A stretch of DNA of 38,307 nucleotides from contig JACOSC010000043.1 of assembly GCA_016179055.1 (NCBI GenBank), forward strand, positions 1 to 38,307, in the 5' to 3' direction. This DNA comes from Acidobacteriota bacterium. Lineage in GTDB: Bacteria > Acidobacteriota > UBA6911 > JACOSC01. Numbering within the stretch: the stretch's first letter is position 1; every line of letters begins with the position of its first letter. This document shows, in pieces, positions 26,168 to 35,108 of the stretch. The notes beneath the pieces were generated by a model that worked only from the letters and a program-made list of their open reading frames with translations, did not search any database and was not told the origin of the DNA. Both the position numbers and the translations under genes were made by a program.

Positions 26168-27091
26168 ATGCGACTAAAAAAATTTTCAGGGTTGGCGAGG
26201 GTGTGTGTCGGGTGGCTGTTGATCAATTCTTTTCTTATGATCGGTTGTCACGTGGGCAAGACTTCGACAACGCAAATTATTTCGCCAAAAATATTACAGG
26301 CCAGAACGGCGGCGCCCGCCGACTTAAGGTCCATAGTAAACCGATTGGCCGATGTGGTGAATTCGCTTCAATGCACTTCCCTGGTTGTCGATGTGCAGGG
26401 CGGGAATGCGGAAACAGGTACGATCGAGCGCTACCGCAGCGCTCCCGGCTATCTATTTGTTGGGCGCCCCCGGCAGATTCGATTAAAGATTTTAGTTCCT
26501 GTGGCCAAGAACACTTTATTTGATATGGCCTCGGATGGCCGCATTTTTCAGATATGGTATCCCAGGGAGAATAAGTTCTTTGCCGGATCGACGGATGTTC
26601 GCCGGATTCACTATGATGGCGTGGAAAAGAACCCGCTGAGTAAGTTCCGGCCTCAGCACCTGATTGATGCCTTATTGTTTGAAAGTCTACCCGGTGATAA
26701 AAACTTTTTTGTGTATGAAGAGATGGATGACCAAGCCAAGTATTATGTGATTGGTACTGTGGTTAGTCGATCCGACGGGTCTCTGGCTTTGGCGCGGCGA
26801 CTTTGGATTGAGCGATCCGCGCTGCAATTGGCCAGACAGCAGTATTATGAGATGGATGGCTCCGTGATTAGCGACATGATCTATAGCAACTATGTCGTGG
26901 TGGCAGGATTGTCTTATCCTTCTATGGTGCGGCTGGAGAGACCCACGGACCGGTATTCGATTTCTTTGCGCCTGCAGACTTTTAAAATTAATGATCCGAT
27001 GGCCGCGGACACTTTTACACTTACCAGACCCGCTTCCGCTGAATTTGTTGAGATCAAGTCCGATGCTGCGAACGAGGATACCGCGCAATAG
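26168..27091 (+). CDS. LolA-like outer-membrane lipoprotein-sorting lipoprotein
   Basis: ATG 26168 opens with MRLKKFSG, a hydrophobic stretch and the lipobox-like LMIGC, so the mature protein (about 280 of 307 residues) is probably a lipoprotein. The region after about residue 55 has the alternating beta-strand pattern of the LolA/LppX fold (GTIERYRSAPGYLFVGRPRQ, then LKILVP and FQIWYPRENKFFAGS). Such proteins hold acyl chains in a hydrophobic cup. The gene is followed 6 bases later by an FtsX-like permease, so it is probably the envelope partner of that exporter. DUF4292 is a close alternative family name. Confidence 0.7.
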   Translation: MRLKKFSGLARVCVGWLLINSFLMIGCHVGKTSTTQIISPKILQARTAAPADLRSIVNRLADVVNSLQCTSLVVDVQGGNAETGTIERYRSAPGYLFVGRPRQIRLKILVPVAKNTLFDMASDGRIFQIWYPRENKFFAGSTDVRRIHYDGVEKNPLSKFRPQHLIDALLFESLPGDKNFFVYEEMDDQAKYYVIGTVVSRSDGSLALARRLWIERSALQLARQQYYEMDGSVISDMIYSNYVVVAGLSYPSMVRLERPTDRYSISLRLQTFKINDPMAADTFTLTRPASAEFVEIKSDAANEDTAQ

Positions 27092-27097
27092 GAGCAG

Positions 27098-28204
27098 ATG
27101 GCCATGTCGAACCTAATCATTGCGAACATAACTCGGCGGCCCACGCGCACATTAGTGAGTATTTTGGCCGTCGCCCTAGGCGTGGTCTTGGTACTTACGG
27201 CCGTCGGCGTCTCCCACGGCCTCTTGAATGATGCGGCGGATCGGACCAAGAGTATGGGAGCGGACATCATTTTCCAACCGACCGGCGCTTCTCTTTTGTT
27301 TGCTCTGAACACGGGGACAATGCCGCTTAAGATCGTTAATGAGTTGATGAAAGAGCCCGAAGTCGGTTTAGCCTCGCCGGCGATGCTTTATTTCAGCACC
27401 AAGGATTTTGGATTAGTATTTGGGATTGACCAGAAAACGTTTAATCAATTTCCCGGTCGATTACAAATCATCAGCGGTACGGATTTGGTTGAGAAATACG
27501 ATGCCGTGGTCGATGATACGTTCGCCAAGGTCCACAAGCTTAAGGTGGGCGACCTGATGGACATTTTGGGTGATCAGAAATTCCGCGTAAGCGGGATATG
27601 CCGATCAGGGATTGCCATTGTTAGAGTTTTTGTCAAATTGTCCACCATGCAGGAAGTTAAAGGCGCACCCAACCAAATTTCCATGGTGTTTCTTAAGTGT
27701 AAGCCGGGCACGGCGACCGCTCAGCTTTTTCAAACGCTCCGCAGCGGGCGATTCGCCGGCTACACGATTACCAAGTCCGAAGATATCTTTAGCATGATGT
27801 CGGCCAACCTTCCCGGACTGGAAGAGTTCACTTTGACGGTGGTCACCACCTCTGCGTTGGTGAGCTTCTTGGTGGTGCTGTTGGCCATGTATACCACTAT
27901 TCTTGAGAGAACCCGAGAAATCGGCATTCTTAAATCCCTCGGGGCTTCCCGCCTGTTTATTGTAAATGCAATTTTAAAAGAGTCACTGGTCATTTGCGTT
28001 TTAGGGATTCTGGTGGGAATTTCGCTCAGCTTCTTGGCTCGCAAGCTTATTACAATGAACTTTCCTACGATGCAAGTAGATATTTCTACGGATTGGCTAC
28101 TGAAAGCGGGTCTCTTGGGCCTGGTGAGTGGCACCCTCGGCGCACTCTATCCGGCCTGCAAAGCCGCGCGCCAAGATCCAGTGCAGGCGTTGATGTATGA
28201 ATAG
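27098..28204 (+). CDS. FtsX/MacB/LolCE-like ABC transporter permease
   Basis: The product is 368 residues. One N-terminal membrane segment (about residues 13-36) is followed by a large extracytoplasmic MacB-type domain (about 40-240). Three C-terminal membrane segments follow, with the conserved ERTREIGILKSLGAS cytoplasmic loop and the final ARQDPVQALMYE. This is the type VII ABC architecture, which moves substrates from the inner membrane outward mechanically. A single permease is present, so it would work as a homodimer. The ATG at 27098 is 6 bases after the lipoprotein stop, with AGGAG just before it; the ATG two codons on is an alternative. Confidence 0.9.
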   Translation: MAMSNLIIANITRRPTRTLVSILAVALGVVLVLTAVGVSHGLLNDAADRTKSMGADIIFQPTGASLLFALNTGTMPLKIVNELMKEPEVGLASPAMLYFSTKDFGLVFGIDQKTFNQFPGRLQIISGTDLVEKYDAVVDDTFAKVHKLKVGDLMDILGDQKFRVSGICRSGIAIVRVFVKLSTMQEVKGAPNQISMVFLKCKPGTATAQLFQTLRSGRFAGYTITKSEDIFSMMSANLPGLEEFTLTVVTTSALVSFLVVLLAMYTTILERTREIGILKSLGASRLFIVNAILKESLVICVLGILVGISLSFLARKLITMNFPTMQVDISTDWLLKAGLLGLVSGTLGALYPACKAARQDPVQALMYE

Positions 28205-28232
28205 AACCGCGTGAAGACAGGATGAATACATT

Positions 28233-28949
28233 ATGACTCCTATAATTAGGACAGTCGACCTGAGAATGGCGTATCGAGTAGGGTCAGCGGACGTTCCCGT
28301 GCTGCGAGGTGTCAACTTAGATGTGCCGGGGGGGGAATTTCTGGCCATCATGGGACCATCCGGGTGCGGAAAATCAACGTTGCTTCATCTTCTCGGAGGC
28401 TTGCTGCAACCGTTATCGGGAAACATTTTTATTGACGGAACGGACTTGACTAAACTAAATGATAGCGGAAGAACGGAAGTGCGGCGAAAAAAAATAGGCT
28501 ACGTATTCCAAAAATTTAATTTATTACCGACTTTGAATGTAAGGGACAATCTCAATTTAGCCAAGAAAATTCATGGCAACGGTTCATACAGCCCCGAAAG
28601 GACCAATGAGATTCTGGACATGTTGGGTTTATCCGAGAAGACCAATCATCATCCTTCCGAGCTCTCCGTGGGCGAACAGCAGCGGGTATCGATTGCGCGC
28701 GCCATCATTAATAAGCCCAGAATTCTTCTGGCCGATGAGCCGACGGGCAGCCTGGACTCGGGCAACTCTCGAATGGTTTTGAAAATGCTGCAAGACTTAA
28801 ATGCTACACTGGGCCAAACCATCGTCATGATAACTCATGATTACGACGCGGCCTCGGCGGCCGCCCGCATGATTGAGATGCGCGATGGTCGAATTGTGCT
28901 TCGTGTGGAAGCCGCCGCGCTCGATTCAAAGTATGAAGGTTTTTTGTAA
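28233..28949 (+). CDS. LolD/MacB-type ABC transporter ATPase
   Basis: The product is 238 residues. Walker [10 protein letters not shown] is at 41-49, the Q-loop at [10 protein letters not shown] (about 90-99), the signature LSVGEQQR at 144-151, and Walker [13 protein letters not shown] with catalytic E169. The LSVGEQ form is a mild variant of LSGGQ. The second half of a typical LolD ([12 protein letters not shown], then [12 protein letters not shown]) is intact. It begins 28 bases after the permease stop. Its stop codon lies inside the left end of a family A element (28946-29136). Confidence 0.93.
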   Translation: MTPIIRTVDLRMAYRVGSADVPVLRGVNLDVPGGEFLAIMGPSGCGKSTLLHLLGGLLQPLSGNIFIDGTDLTKLNDSGRTEVRRKKIGYVFQKFNLLPTLNVRDNLNLAKKIHGNGSYSPERTNEILDMLGLSEKTNHHPSELSVGEQQRVSIARAIINKPRILLADEPTGSLDSGNSRMVLKMLQDLNATLGQTIVMITHDYDAASAAARMIEMRDGRIVLRVEAAALDSKYEGFL

Positions 28950-29136
28950 CTGTTTAAGGGGATCGGGGGTCAGGGATCAGGGGCCAAGGACCCCGTGGTA
29001 CCGATGGCTGTTAGGAATTATCATGATTTAGACATTGGGTTACAAGGCGGATGCTTAACGGATTGCGGCAGTCTCTGGAAAAGAAATCCAAGCAATAGCG
29101 CCCGATCCCCGACTCTTGACCCCCGTGAACAGTTAC
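28946..29136. mobile_element. Family A miniature element, copy 2
   Basis: Ends are GTAACTGTTTAAGGGG (28946-28961) and CCCCGTGAACAGTTAC (29121-29136). The interior is the reverse orientation of the copy at 33956-34131: GGGGTCAGGGATCAGGGGCC, GATGGCTGTTAGGAATTAT, GGCGGATGCTTAACGGATTG and CTTGATTTCTTTTCCAAAG-like complement are shared. It sits inside the envelope gene cluster and supplies the last bases of the ABC ATPase gene. Confidence 0.75.
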
Positions 29137-29306
29137 GGTTATTTTTAGTGAAGGTGTGAAGAGCCCGGCTTTTCCTGGTGATTAATGATGCCGAGAACAA
29201 TTTGAACTATTCATCACCAGCGCGAGAGTTTTAGGGTTCTTGAAGTCATAGGGGCAACCAGTATGTGGGAACCGTTCTGGTGAGGCCGTGGTAGGAGTGA
29301 GGGACT

Positions 29307-29621
29307 ATGTCATATAAGATCTATAAAGTCCTTATGTGGACCTATGATCGTGGGACCTGGCAGTATGACCTCATCGTAGCCCTAATACTGTCTTTTGTTT
29401 TTTTCACGCCGCGGGCATTATTCAACACCGAAAAAATTGACAAGCGAATCCTGGCGTATAGCCAGGCGCCGGTGGCGTTGCCGCTCAACGGCAATGATAA
29501 ATCGCTTATTTCCTTGGAAGAGCCCACGGATGACTCGGCATCACGCTTGCCGAAAGAATCTTTTACGCCAACCAACCACCAGGACTCCGCCCACCGAGAG
29601 CACTCGGGAGTGGAGGACTAA
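29307..29621 (+). CDS. Small membrane protein linked to LolA
   Basis: A 104-residue product with ATG 29307 preceded by AGGAGTGAGG. The first 40 residues hold a short amphipathic start (YKIYKVLMWTYDRGTWQYD) and one membrane segment (LIVALILSFVFFTPRALF), after which the rest is polar and variable. A YDRGTWQYD followed by a TPR motif ahead of lolA is a pattern I recall from several Gram-negative phyla. The function is unknown, but an inner-membrane anchor or partner of LolA fits the 17-base spacing to the next gene. Confidence 0.65.
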   Translation: MSYKIYKVLMWTYDRGTWQYDLIVALILSFVFFTPRALFNTEKIDKRILAYSQAPVALPLNGNDKSLISLEEPTDDSASRLPKESFTPTNHQDSAHREHSGVED

Positions 29622-29638
29622 AACTATCCCGAGCGCTT

Positions 29639-30397
29639 ATGGAATTCAAGAATGAAGCCGCATCGTTTTTCTTCTTCCGTCCACGCTTGCGGTTCTCAGC
29701 CACTATCATTTTGATGGCGTTTGTGGCCTTCAGCGTGTGCTATGACCTCGCCGCCGCGCGCGTAACGGAGACAAATCCTGAGGAGCTGGATTTAAAGCAG
29801 GTTCTTGCTCTCATGAACAAATTTGGGCGATCCTTCCGATCCTTTACCGCCAAGATTTCTCAAAAGAAATATATTGCGGTGCTGAAAGAGTTTGATCAGG
29901 AGGAGAAAGGCGCCTTTTTTTACGAACGCGGGCGCTATAACCAAGCTCGGCTTCGCAAAGAAATTGTTTCCCCGACGCCAAGCATTGCTGTGATTGATGA
30001 AGGCATTGTGACCGCTTATGAGCCCAGAGTGAAACAAGCGCGTCGTATTGATCTGGGCAAAGACAAAGACAAGGCTGAGTTCCTCGCCATCGGCATTGGA
30101 CAATCACCCGCCAAGCTGGAAGAAACATTTCATATGAAGTTGTCGGGCACCGAATGGCTCCAAGGTCGGAAAACTCATGTTTTGGAACTGCGCCCTAAGT
30201 CCGCGAAGATCTCGGCGCTTTTCTCCGTCATTACTCTCTGGATTGATGCCGATCGTGGTATGTCGATTCAGCAAAAGCTTGCCGAACCCAACTCCGATTA
30301 CACCTTGGTCACTTTCTCCGATCTTAAAGTGAACACCAAGATCCCCAATGGAACATTTGCGCTGAAACTGCCTAAAGACGTCCAGCTCATCCAATAG
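29639..30397 (+). CDS. LolA-type periplasmic lipoprotein carrier
   Basis: The product is 252 residues. A basic, hydrophobic N-terminus with a signal peptide ending near CYDLAAA precedes a LolA domain from about residue 55: FTAKISQKKYIAVLKEFDQE, GAFFYERGRY and ITLWIDADRGMSIQQKLAEP are typical beta-sheet segments. LolA shuttles lipoproteins from the inner to the outer membrane. It starts 17 bases after the small membrane protein; the Shine-Dalgarno is weak, so coupling is likely. It is followed by a terminator. Confidence 0.85.
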   Translation: MEFKNEAASFFFFRPRLRFSATIILMAFVAFSVCYDLAAARVTETNPEELDLKQVLALMNKFGRSFRSFTAKISQKKYIAVLKEFDQEEKGAFFYERGRYNQARLRKEIVSPTPSIAVIDEGIVTAYEPRVKQARRIDLGKDKDKAEFLAIGIGQSPAKLEETFHMKLSGTEWLQGRKTHVLELRPKSAKISALFSVITLWIDADRGMSIQQKLAEPNSDYTLVTFSDLKVNTKIPNGTFALKLPKDVQLIQ

Positions 30398-30417
30398 CCG
30401 AACCTATCTCATCTTTT

Positions 30418-30445
30418 ACGCAAGAAATTCCCTGCGTCGTTTTTT
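30418..30445 (+). terminator. Terminator of the envelope cluster
   Basis: ACGCA (30418-30422) pairs with TGCGT (30433-30437), then CG and six T residues. The stem is short (five pairs) but the T-tract is clear. Confidence 0.55.
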
Positions 30446-30624
30446 CTCGGTGGTATATGTGTGAGGGTCGCCGGTGGCTGACGGCCAACGCCGACAACAA
30501 AATCGAAGAATGCTCGTTGGGCGCGCGGGTAATTATTTTGATTACCTTGGGTGAAACAAGTACTAAATTTCTTCCACAGAAAAGTCTGCGGTCAAGCGCC
30601 CAATGTCCTGTGTCTGAATGGGAG

Positions 30625-31551
30625 TTAATCGTTTAGCGCCCGCAGCACAACTTTGGCTAGATCCGTCTTTTTTTCCGGAGTATTCATTATGGTGTCGGTC
30701 ACGAGAACGCTCACGCCCAGCGCCTCGATGTCCCCTTGTAAATCGGCATCCGTCTGATCAAGAACAAAGATGTCCAGAAAGTCTTGGTATAGAAAGGCCA
30801 CCTGCCGGGCCGAAGTCTCCAACCCGATGCCGGCCATCATACGGTCGGCTGGACCTTTCAGTGTCTTGCCTCCGACAATCGGGCTGATCGCCAGAACAGG
30901 CGCCGGGGTAGCGCACAAATGGTCTCGCACCCCCGCCAATGAAAGTATGGGTCCAATACTTGCCAATGGATTGCTCGGACAAAGAATCACACCGTCGGCT
31001 TGAGCTATGGCTTCCAGCACGCCAGGCGCCGGGCGGGCGCCCAAGGGAGTATGGTAAATAACCTCTTGAACCGTGTCGAGCGCGCGACGTTGAACGAGAT
31101 ACTCTTGAAAGTGCATGCGGCCGCTATCGGTCAAGACGTGCGTCTCAAACGGATCATCGGTCATCGGCAAAACGCGCGCAATCACACCTAGGCCCCGCCG
31201 TAATGTTTCGGTGATCTCGGAAGGCGTCTTACCGGTGTGCCGCAATGCCGTTCGGTAAATATGCGTAGCCAAGTCGCGGTCACCGAGGTTAAACCAATCC
31301 GGCAAGCCGTATTGCCGCATCATGGCTAAGGTGTTAAAAGTGTCGCCGCGTACCCCCCAGCCCTTAACCGGATCGACAATCCCTGCCAGAGTGTATAGTA
31401 TGATGTCGACATCCGGAGAGAGATAGAGACCCCATAGGGTCATATCATCACCGGTGTTGCAAACGATCGTAAGATCGCCGGGCTCGATGAGCGGAACTAA
31501 GCACTCGAGAAACTTGGCGGCGCCGACGCCTCCGGCCAGTGCGGCGATCAT
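30625..31551 (-). CDS. cofD: CofD/FbiA, coenzyme F420 biosynthesis transferase
   Basis: It joins the lactyl- or enolpyruvyl-phosphate guanylyl intermediate to the deazaflavin FO, giving F420-0 or its dehydro form. The 308-residue product has the N-terminal GGVGAAK (7-13) nucleotide site, the NTGDD motif at 32-36 and the PFETHVLT and NPLASIGPIL blocks of this family. Its start overlaps the npdG stop (ATGA), so the two genes are coupled. No other F420 gene (cofE, cofG/H, cofC) is in the window. Confidence 0.93.
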   Translation of the reverse strand: MIAALAGGVGAAKFLECLVPLIEPGDLTIVCNTGDDMTLWGLYLSPDVDIILYTLAGIVDPVKGWGVRGDTFNTLAMMRQYGLPDWFNLGDRDLATHIYRTALRHTGKTPSEITETLRRGLGVIARVLPMTDDPFETHVLTDSGRMHFQEYLVQRRALDTVQEVIYHTPLGARPAPGVLEAIAQADGVILCPSNPLASIGPILSLAGVRDHLCATPAPVLAISPIVGGKTLKGPADRMMAGIGLETSARQVAFLYQDFLDIFVLDQTDADLQGDIEALGVSVLVTDTIMNTPEKKTDLAKVVLRALND

Positions 31552-32237
31552 GCCGGCGACTCAGGCGGCAGGCCGCTGATGCGCAGCCCGGCGCTATGCA
31601 CTTTATAGGTCATGTTAATCGCAATCAACAAGGCGGTAATCTGCTCGACAATGCGGGAGTTTTCCAGCGCGCCGCCGTCGACGTAGCCGGCGCCCGGAAT
31701 TTTCTTGATCAGTTCCTTTGCCGTTGATTTGGCCTCGCCCGAATCGCCGCAGACGATGATATCGCAATCCAGCGGCCGATCAATCGCTTGCAAGTTGCCG
31801 GCGGAAACATTGTGGAACGCCGAAATCACCGCCGTGCCTTTCGGCGCTAATTCCGCGGCTTGTTGCGCCGCTGACCCTTGCCACACTCCGACGACACGCG
31901 TGGGCTTGCCACCGAAGTCGGACGCCAGCGGCACCGTGACATCGATCAAAATGGTTTCCGCTTTGAGATAATTCTTAATGCTCTTCAGAATGGTCGCCTG
32001 GGCAGGGAACGGAACGGCCAGCACGACCACGGCAGCTACCGCCGCGGCCTGTGGATTCTCTAGCCCCGATACGTCGGCCGAGTCACCCAATTTCTCCTTA
32101 ATCTTGGCCGCCGCTTCTTCGGCTTTTGCGGCCACGCGTGATCCGATCACGATGGACTCACCGATCTTGGCCCACCGCAAAGCCAAGCCATAGCCCTGAT
32201 CTCCTGTGCCGCCAATAATGGCGATCTTTCGCTTCAT
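31548..32237 (-). CDS. npdG: NADPH-dependent F420 reductase
   Basis: It transfers hydride between NADP(H) and coenzyme F420, supplying reduced F420 for other enzymes. The 229-residue product has the Rossmann motif GGTGDQG (9-15) and IGSRV near 31-35, whose Ser-Arg reads the 2'-phosphate of NADP. Beta strands VVLAVPF and the VGVWQGSAAQQAAE region fit the family. The stop overlaps the cofD start by four bases. The pairing shows that this organism makes and reduces F420. Confidence 0.92.
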   Translation of the reverse strand: MKRKIAIIGGTGDQGYGLALRWAKIGESIVIGSRVAAKAEEAAAKIKEKLGDSADVSGLENPQAAAVAAVVVLAVPFPAQATILKSIKNYLKAETILIDVTVPLASDFGGKPTRVVGVWQGSAAQQAAELAPKGTAVISAFHNVSAGNLQAIDRPLDCDIIVCGDSGEAKSTAKELIKKIPGAGYVDGGALENSRIVEQITALLIAINMTYKVHSAGLRISGLPPESPA

Positions 32238-32565
32238 GATTTCCCTTGGTCCTTCCCGAGGAGTGCGTCGGAGAATTCAGGAATCGGTCTTAGGCGCGGC
32301 CCCGTCTTCCATTTTTACTCCGGCTATTTTATAGAAACATGGGATCGCCCAACGCTTAAATAGGTAATCTCCGACAGGCTCCTAGTCTAATGACATTTAA
32401 ATAACGTTACCATTGGACGTGACGGACAAAGTGAAAAAGGAATTGGAACGAATCCGTCATTCGCGAGCGGCACCCGCCCGGCGCTCCCGCGTGAGCCCGC
32501 GCTCAGGGTAGCGGCCGTAGAGAAGACGGGCACTCAAGGAACCAAACGGCGCCGCGGCCTGAGAG
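32238..32565. other. Intergenic region between npdG and purB
   Basis: About 330 bases with no gene. It should hold the npdG promoter (minus strand), but I see no clear -35/-10 pair. A GC-rich patch at 32470-32560 lies just downstream of the purB stop. Confidence 0.3.
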
Positions 32566-33870
32566 TTAACAGGGCTCCTCATCAAACACGCGATGGAAGA
32601 TATAGTCTACGTTCTTTAATTGATTCTTCAGGTTGAATGTGGCCATAATCTCGGCTTCCGATAAGTAGCTGGGTATTTGAGGATCGGTGAGGATGGCCGT
32701 TTGAAAATCAATATTCTCATCCCATACCCGCAACGCCGAGCGCTGCACCCATGTATAGGCCTCCCCACGTGAAATTTCCTTGCGCGTCAATTCCAGGAGA
32801 ATCTGACCGGAAAAAATCAAGCCGTTGGTCAAGTTGATATTCTGCAGCATTCGCTCAGGATGCACAATCAAACCCTGCATGACCGAGGCCATTTGCCGGG
32901 ACAGGTAATGGATGAGCGTAGTGCTGTCCGGAAGTATGATGCGCTCTACTGAAGAATGAGAAATATCCCGTTCGTGCCAAAGCGGGATATTTTCGAGTGA
33001 GGCCTGTACGTAGGACCGTAAGATGCGGGCCAGGCCGCTGATCTGTTCACAAGTGATGGGGTTTTTTTTGTGCGGCATGGCCGAAGAGCCTTGCTGCCGA
33101 TCGGCGAAGGGTTCTTCCACCTCTCGCACTTCGGTCCGCTGCAGGTGGCGGATTTCCGTCGCAAATTGGTCATAAGAGCTGGCCGTGATAGCTAAGGCGG
33201 CGATGTACTCGGCGTGACTGTCCCGTTGCAATACTTGATTGGAGGCCGGCGCGTGACGGAGCCCCAGCGTGGCACACACCATTTCTTCAACCTTGGGGCT
33301 AAGATGGGCAAACGTTCCAACGGCCCCGGAGATCTTGCCGTAGCGCAGATGCTCGGTCGCCCGCTCGACACGGATGATATTACGGCGCATCTCATCATAC
33401 CAAATGGCCAGTTTCAGGCCAAAGGTCGTAACTTCGGCATGGATGCCATGCGTGCGGCCGACCATCACCGTATTCTTATGTTCAAAGGCGCGGTGACGAA
33501 TTGCCGCAGCCAGCGTTCGCATTTCCGTAAGAATGATCTCAGACGCCTCCTTGACCAAGAGCGCCTGCGCCGTATCGACAACGTCGGTGGAGGTCAAGCC
33601 CCAGTGAATGTGGCGCGCCTCGGGCCCGACAAACTCGGCGACCGAAGTAATAAAGGCCAAAACATCATGCTTAACGCTGCGCTCTATTTCGGCTATGCGC
33701 TCCATCGAAAAGTTGGCTTTCTCCTTAATGGTTTCGAAGGCCGATGCGGGCATCTCTCCCAGTTCCATCAGGGCCTCGCATACGGCGATTTCCACTTGGA
33801 GCCATTTGCGAAACTTGTTCTCTTCGGTCCAGATTTTTGCCATAGCCGGCGCGGTATATCGTGAAATCAT
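32566..33870 (-). CDS. purB: Adenylosuccinate lyase
   Basis: A tetrameric cytosolic enzyme of the fumarase/aspartase superfamily that releases fumarate in two steps of purine synthesis (SAICAR to AICAR, adenylosuccinate to AMP). The 434-residue product has the family signature GSSAMPHKKNP at 261-271, with the flexible-loop catalytic serine in it, and the conserved histidines H68 (KHDV) and H141 (GRTHGIHA). The start is ATG 33870 with GGAT shortly upstream. The gene is normal in length and intact. Confidence 0.96.
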   Translation of the reverse strand: MISRYTAPAMAKIWTEENKFRKWLQVEIAVCEALMELGEMPASAFETIKEKANFSMERIAEIERSVKHDVLAFITSVAEFVGPEARHIHWGLTSTDVVDTAQALLVKEASEIILTEMRTLAAAIRHRAFEHKNTVMVGRTHGIHAEVTTFGLKLAIWYDEMRRNIIRVERATEHLRYGKISGAVGTFAHLSPKVEEMVCATLGLRHAPASNQVLQRDSHAEYIAALAITASSYDQFATEIRHLQRTEVREVEEPFADRQQGSSAMPHKKNPITCEQISGLARILRSYVQASLENIPLWHERDISHSSVERIILPDSTTLIHYLSRQMASVMQGLIVHPERMLQNINLTNGLIFSGQILLELTRKEISRGEAYTWVQRSALRVWDENIDFQTAILTDPQIPSYLSEAEIMATFNLKNQLKNVDYIFHRVFDEEPC

Positions 33871-33955
33871 ACGCGATATCCTAAATAATAATCGTGACGG
33901 TCCCGGTATACAGAAATCAGAAATCTCCGGGTCCGACCAGCAACCAAGAATGCGG

Positions 33956-34131
33956 GTAACTGTTCACGGGGATCGGGCGATATTGCTTGATTTCTTTTCC
34001 AAAGACTTCCGCAATCCGTTAAGCATTCGCCCCACCACCCAATCTCTAAATCAATATAATTCCTAACAGGCATCGGTACCACAGGTCCCTTGGCCGCTGA
34101 TCCCTGACCCCCGATCGCCGTGAACAGCTAC
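33956..34131. mobile_element. Family A miniature element, copy 3 (uninterrupted)
   Basis: Ends are GTAACTGTTCACGGGG (33956-33971) and CCGTGAACAGCTAC (34118-34131), with 176 bases between and including them. It is the reference copy for the family: its ATATAATTCCTAACAGG (about 34055-34070) is continuous where the 1507-2197 copy is interrupted. It fills the gap between purB and the metallo-hydrolase. Confidence 0.8.
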
Positions 34132-34164
34132 GCATGCGGCCATCTACCGTTACGGGCTTATCGT

Positions 34165-34953
34165 TTAGTCCAAGTGGATCGTCTCGCTAGGTGAATCCTG
34201 GTATGTCATCTTCAGCCGGGTATCCCAGGTCTCTAAAAGCTCCAAACGGGCCCCAAGTGCGCTAACGGCTGCCTGCCGGGCGATTTCGGGATGATTATTG
34301 GTGCGACTGAGATGGGCTAGAAAAAGATAACGGGCGCTGCCGTCGAAATCGTGTGTAAGGAATTCCGCCAAGGCGTCATTGGACAAATGACCATGACGTC
34401 CGAGGATGCGCTGTTTCAAAGCCCAGGGATAAGGCCCTACCTTTAACATGGCCATGTCATGGTTGGATTCCAGTATCAGGCAATCGCTACGGGCAATTCG
34501 CTCTTTGATGAGGCCGGAAAGGTAACCGATATCGGTCACCGTGCTAATCTTAAAACCGTGACACTCCAGAGTGAACGCCAGGGGATCCACAGAATCGTGG
34601 GGTGTCGAAAATGGCGTAACCTTAAAATCGCCGATATGCAGCGGCTGACCGGCGACAATGGGTTCAAAGCAGGGTAGGCTCTCTTTCAGTCCGCAAGTCT
34701 CCAGCGCCGCCGCGCTCATGTAAACCGGAATTTTAAGAGATTTTGCCAAGACGCCCAGACCCCGTATATGGTCGGAATGTTCGTGTGTTATAAGTATGCC
34801 GCTTAGCTTAGACGGGGAGACTCCCACCGATTGGAGACGGGCGGCCGTCTCCTTGCCACTTAACCCAACATCGATGAGAATATTCGTCGGCCCTGACGAT
34901 ATCAGCGTCGAATTCCCGCTGCTACCGCTGGCTAGAACTGTTACGGTGACCAC
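34165..34953 (-). CDS. WalJ/YycJ-type metallo-beta-lactamase-fold hydrolase
   Basis: A cytosolic metal-dependent hydrolase, possibly a 5'-3' DNA exonuclease, as reported for the Gram-positive relatives. The 262-residue product has the N-terminal VLASGSSGNSTLI typical of this branch and the metal-binding motif HEHSDH at 57-62. Further ligands follow in LESNHD and GRHGHLSN. The GTG at 34953 is preceded by AGGA at a reasonable distance. Confidence 0.85.
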   Translation of the reverse strand: MVTVTVLASGSSGNSTLISSGPTNILIDVGLSGKETAARLQSVGVSPSKLSGILITHEHSDHIRGLGVLAKSLKIPVYMSAAALETCGLKESLPCFEPIVAGQPLHIGDFKVTPFSTPHDSVDPLAFTLECHGFKISTVTDIGYLSGLIKERIARSDCLILESNHDMAMLKVGPYPWALKQRILGRHGHLSNDALAEFLTHDFDGSARYLFLAHLSRTNNHPEIARQAAVSALGARLELLETWDTRLKMTYQDSPSETIHLD

Positions 34954-35108
34954 AAATTTTCCTATTGCGGATTGCGGAGTTAGCGCCGCGGCCTGGATCG
35001 TAACATCAGTTCAGTAATCATGAGGTCTTATACCGTGGCGCTTACTAAACTAAGACTCAAAACGGCATCTCGAAATCCCGCCATTGGCCACAACTCCGTC
35101 GGGGCCGC

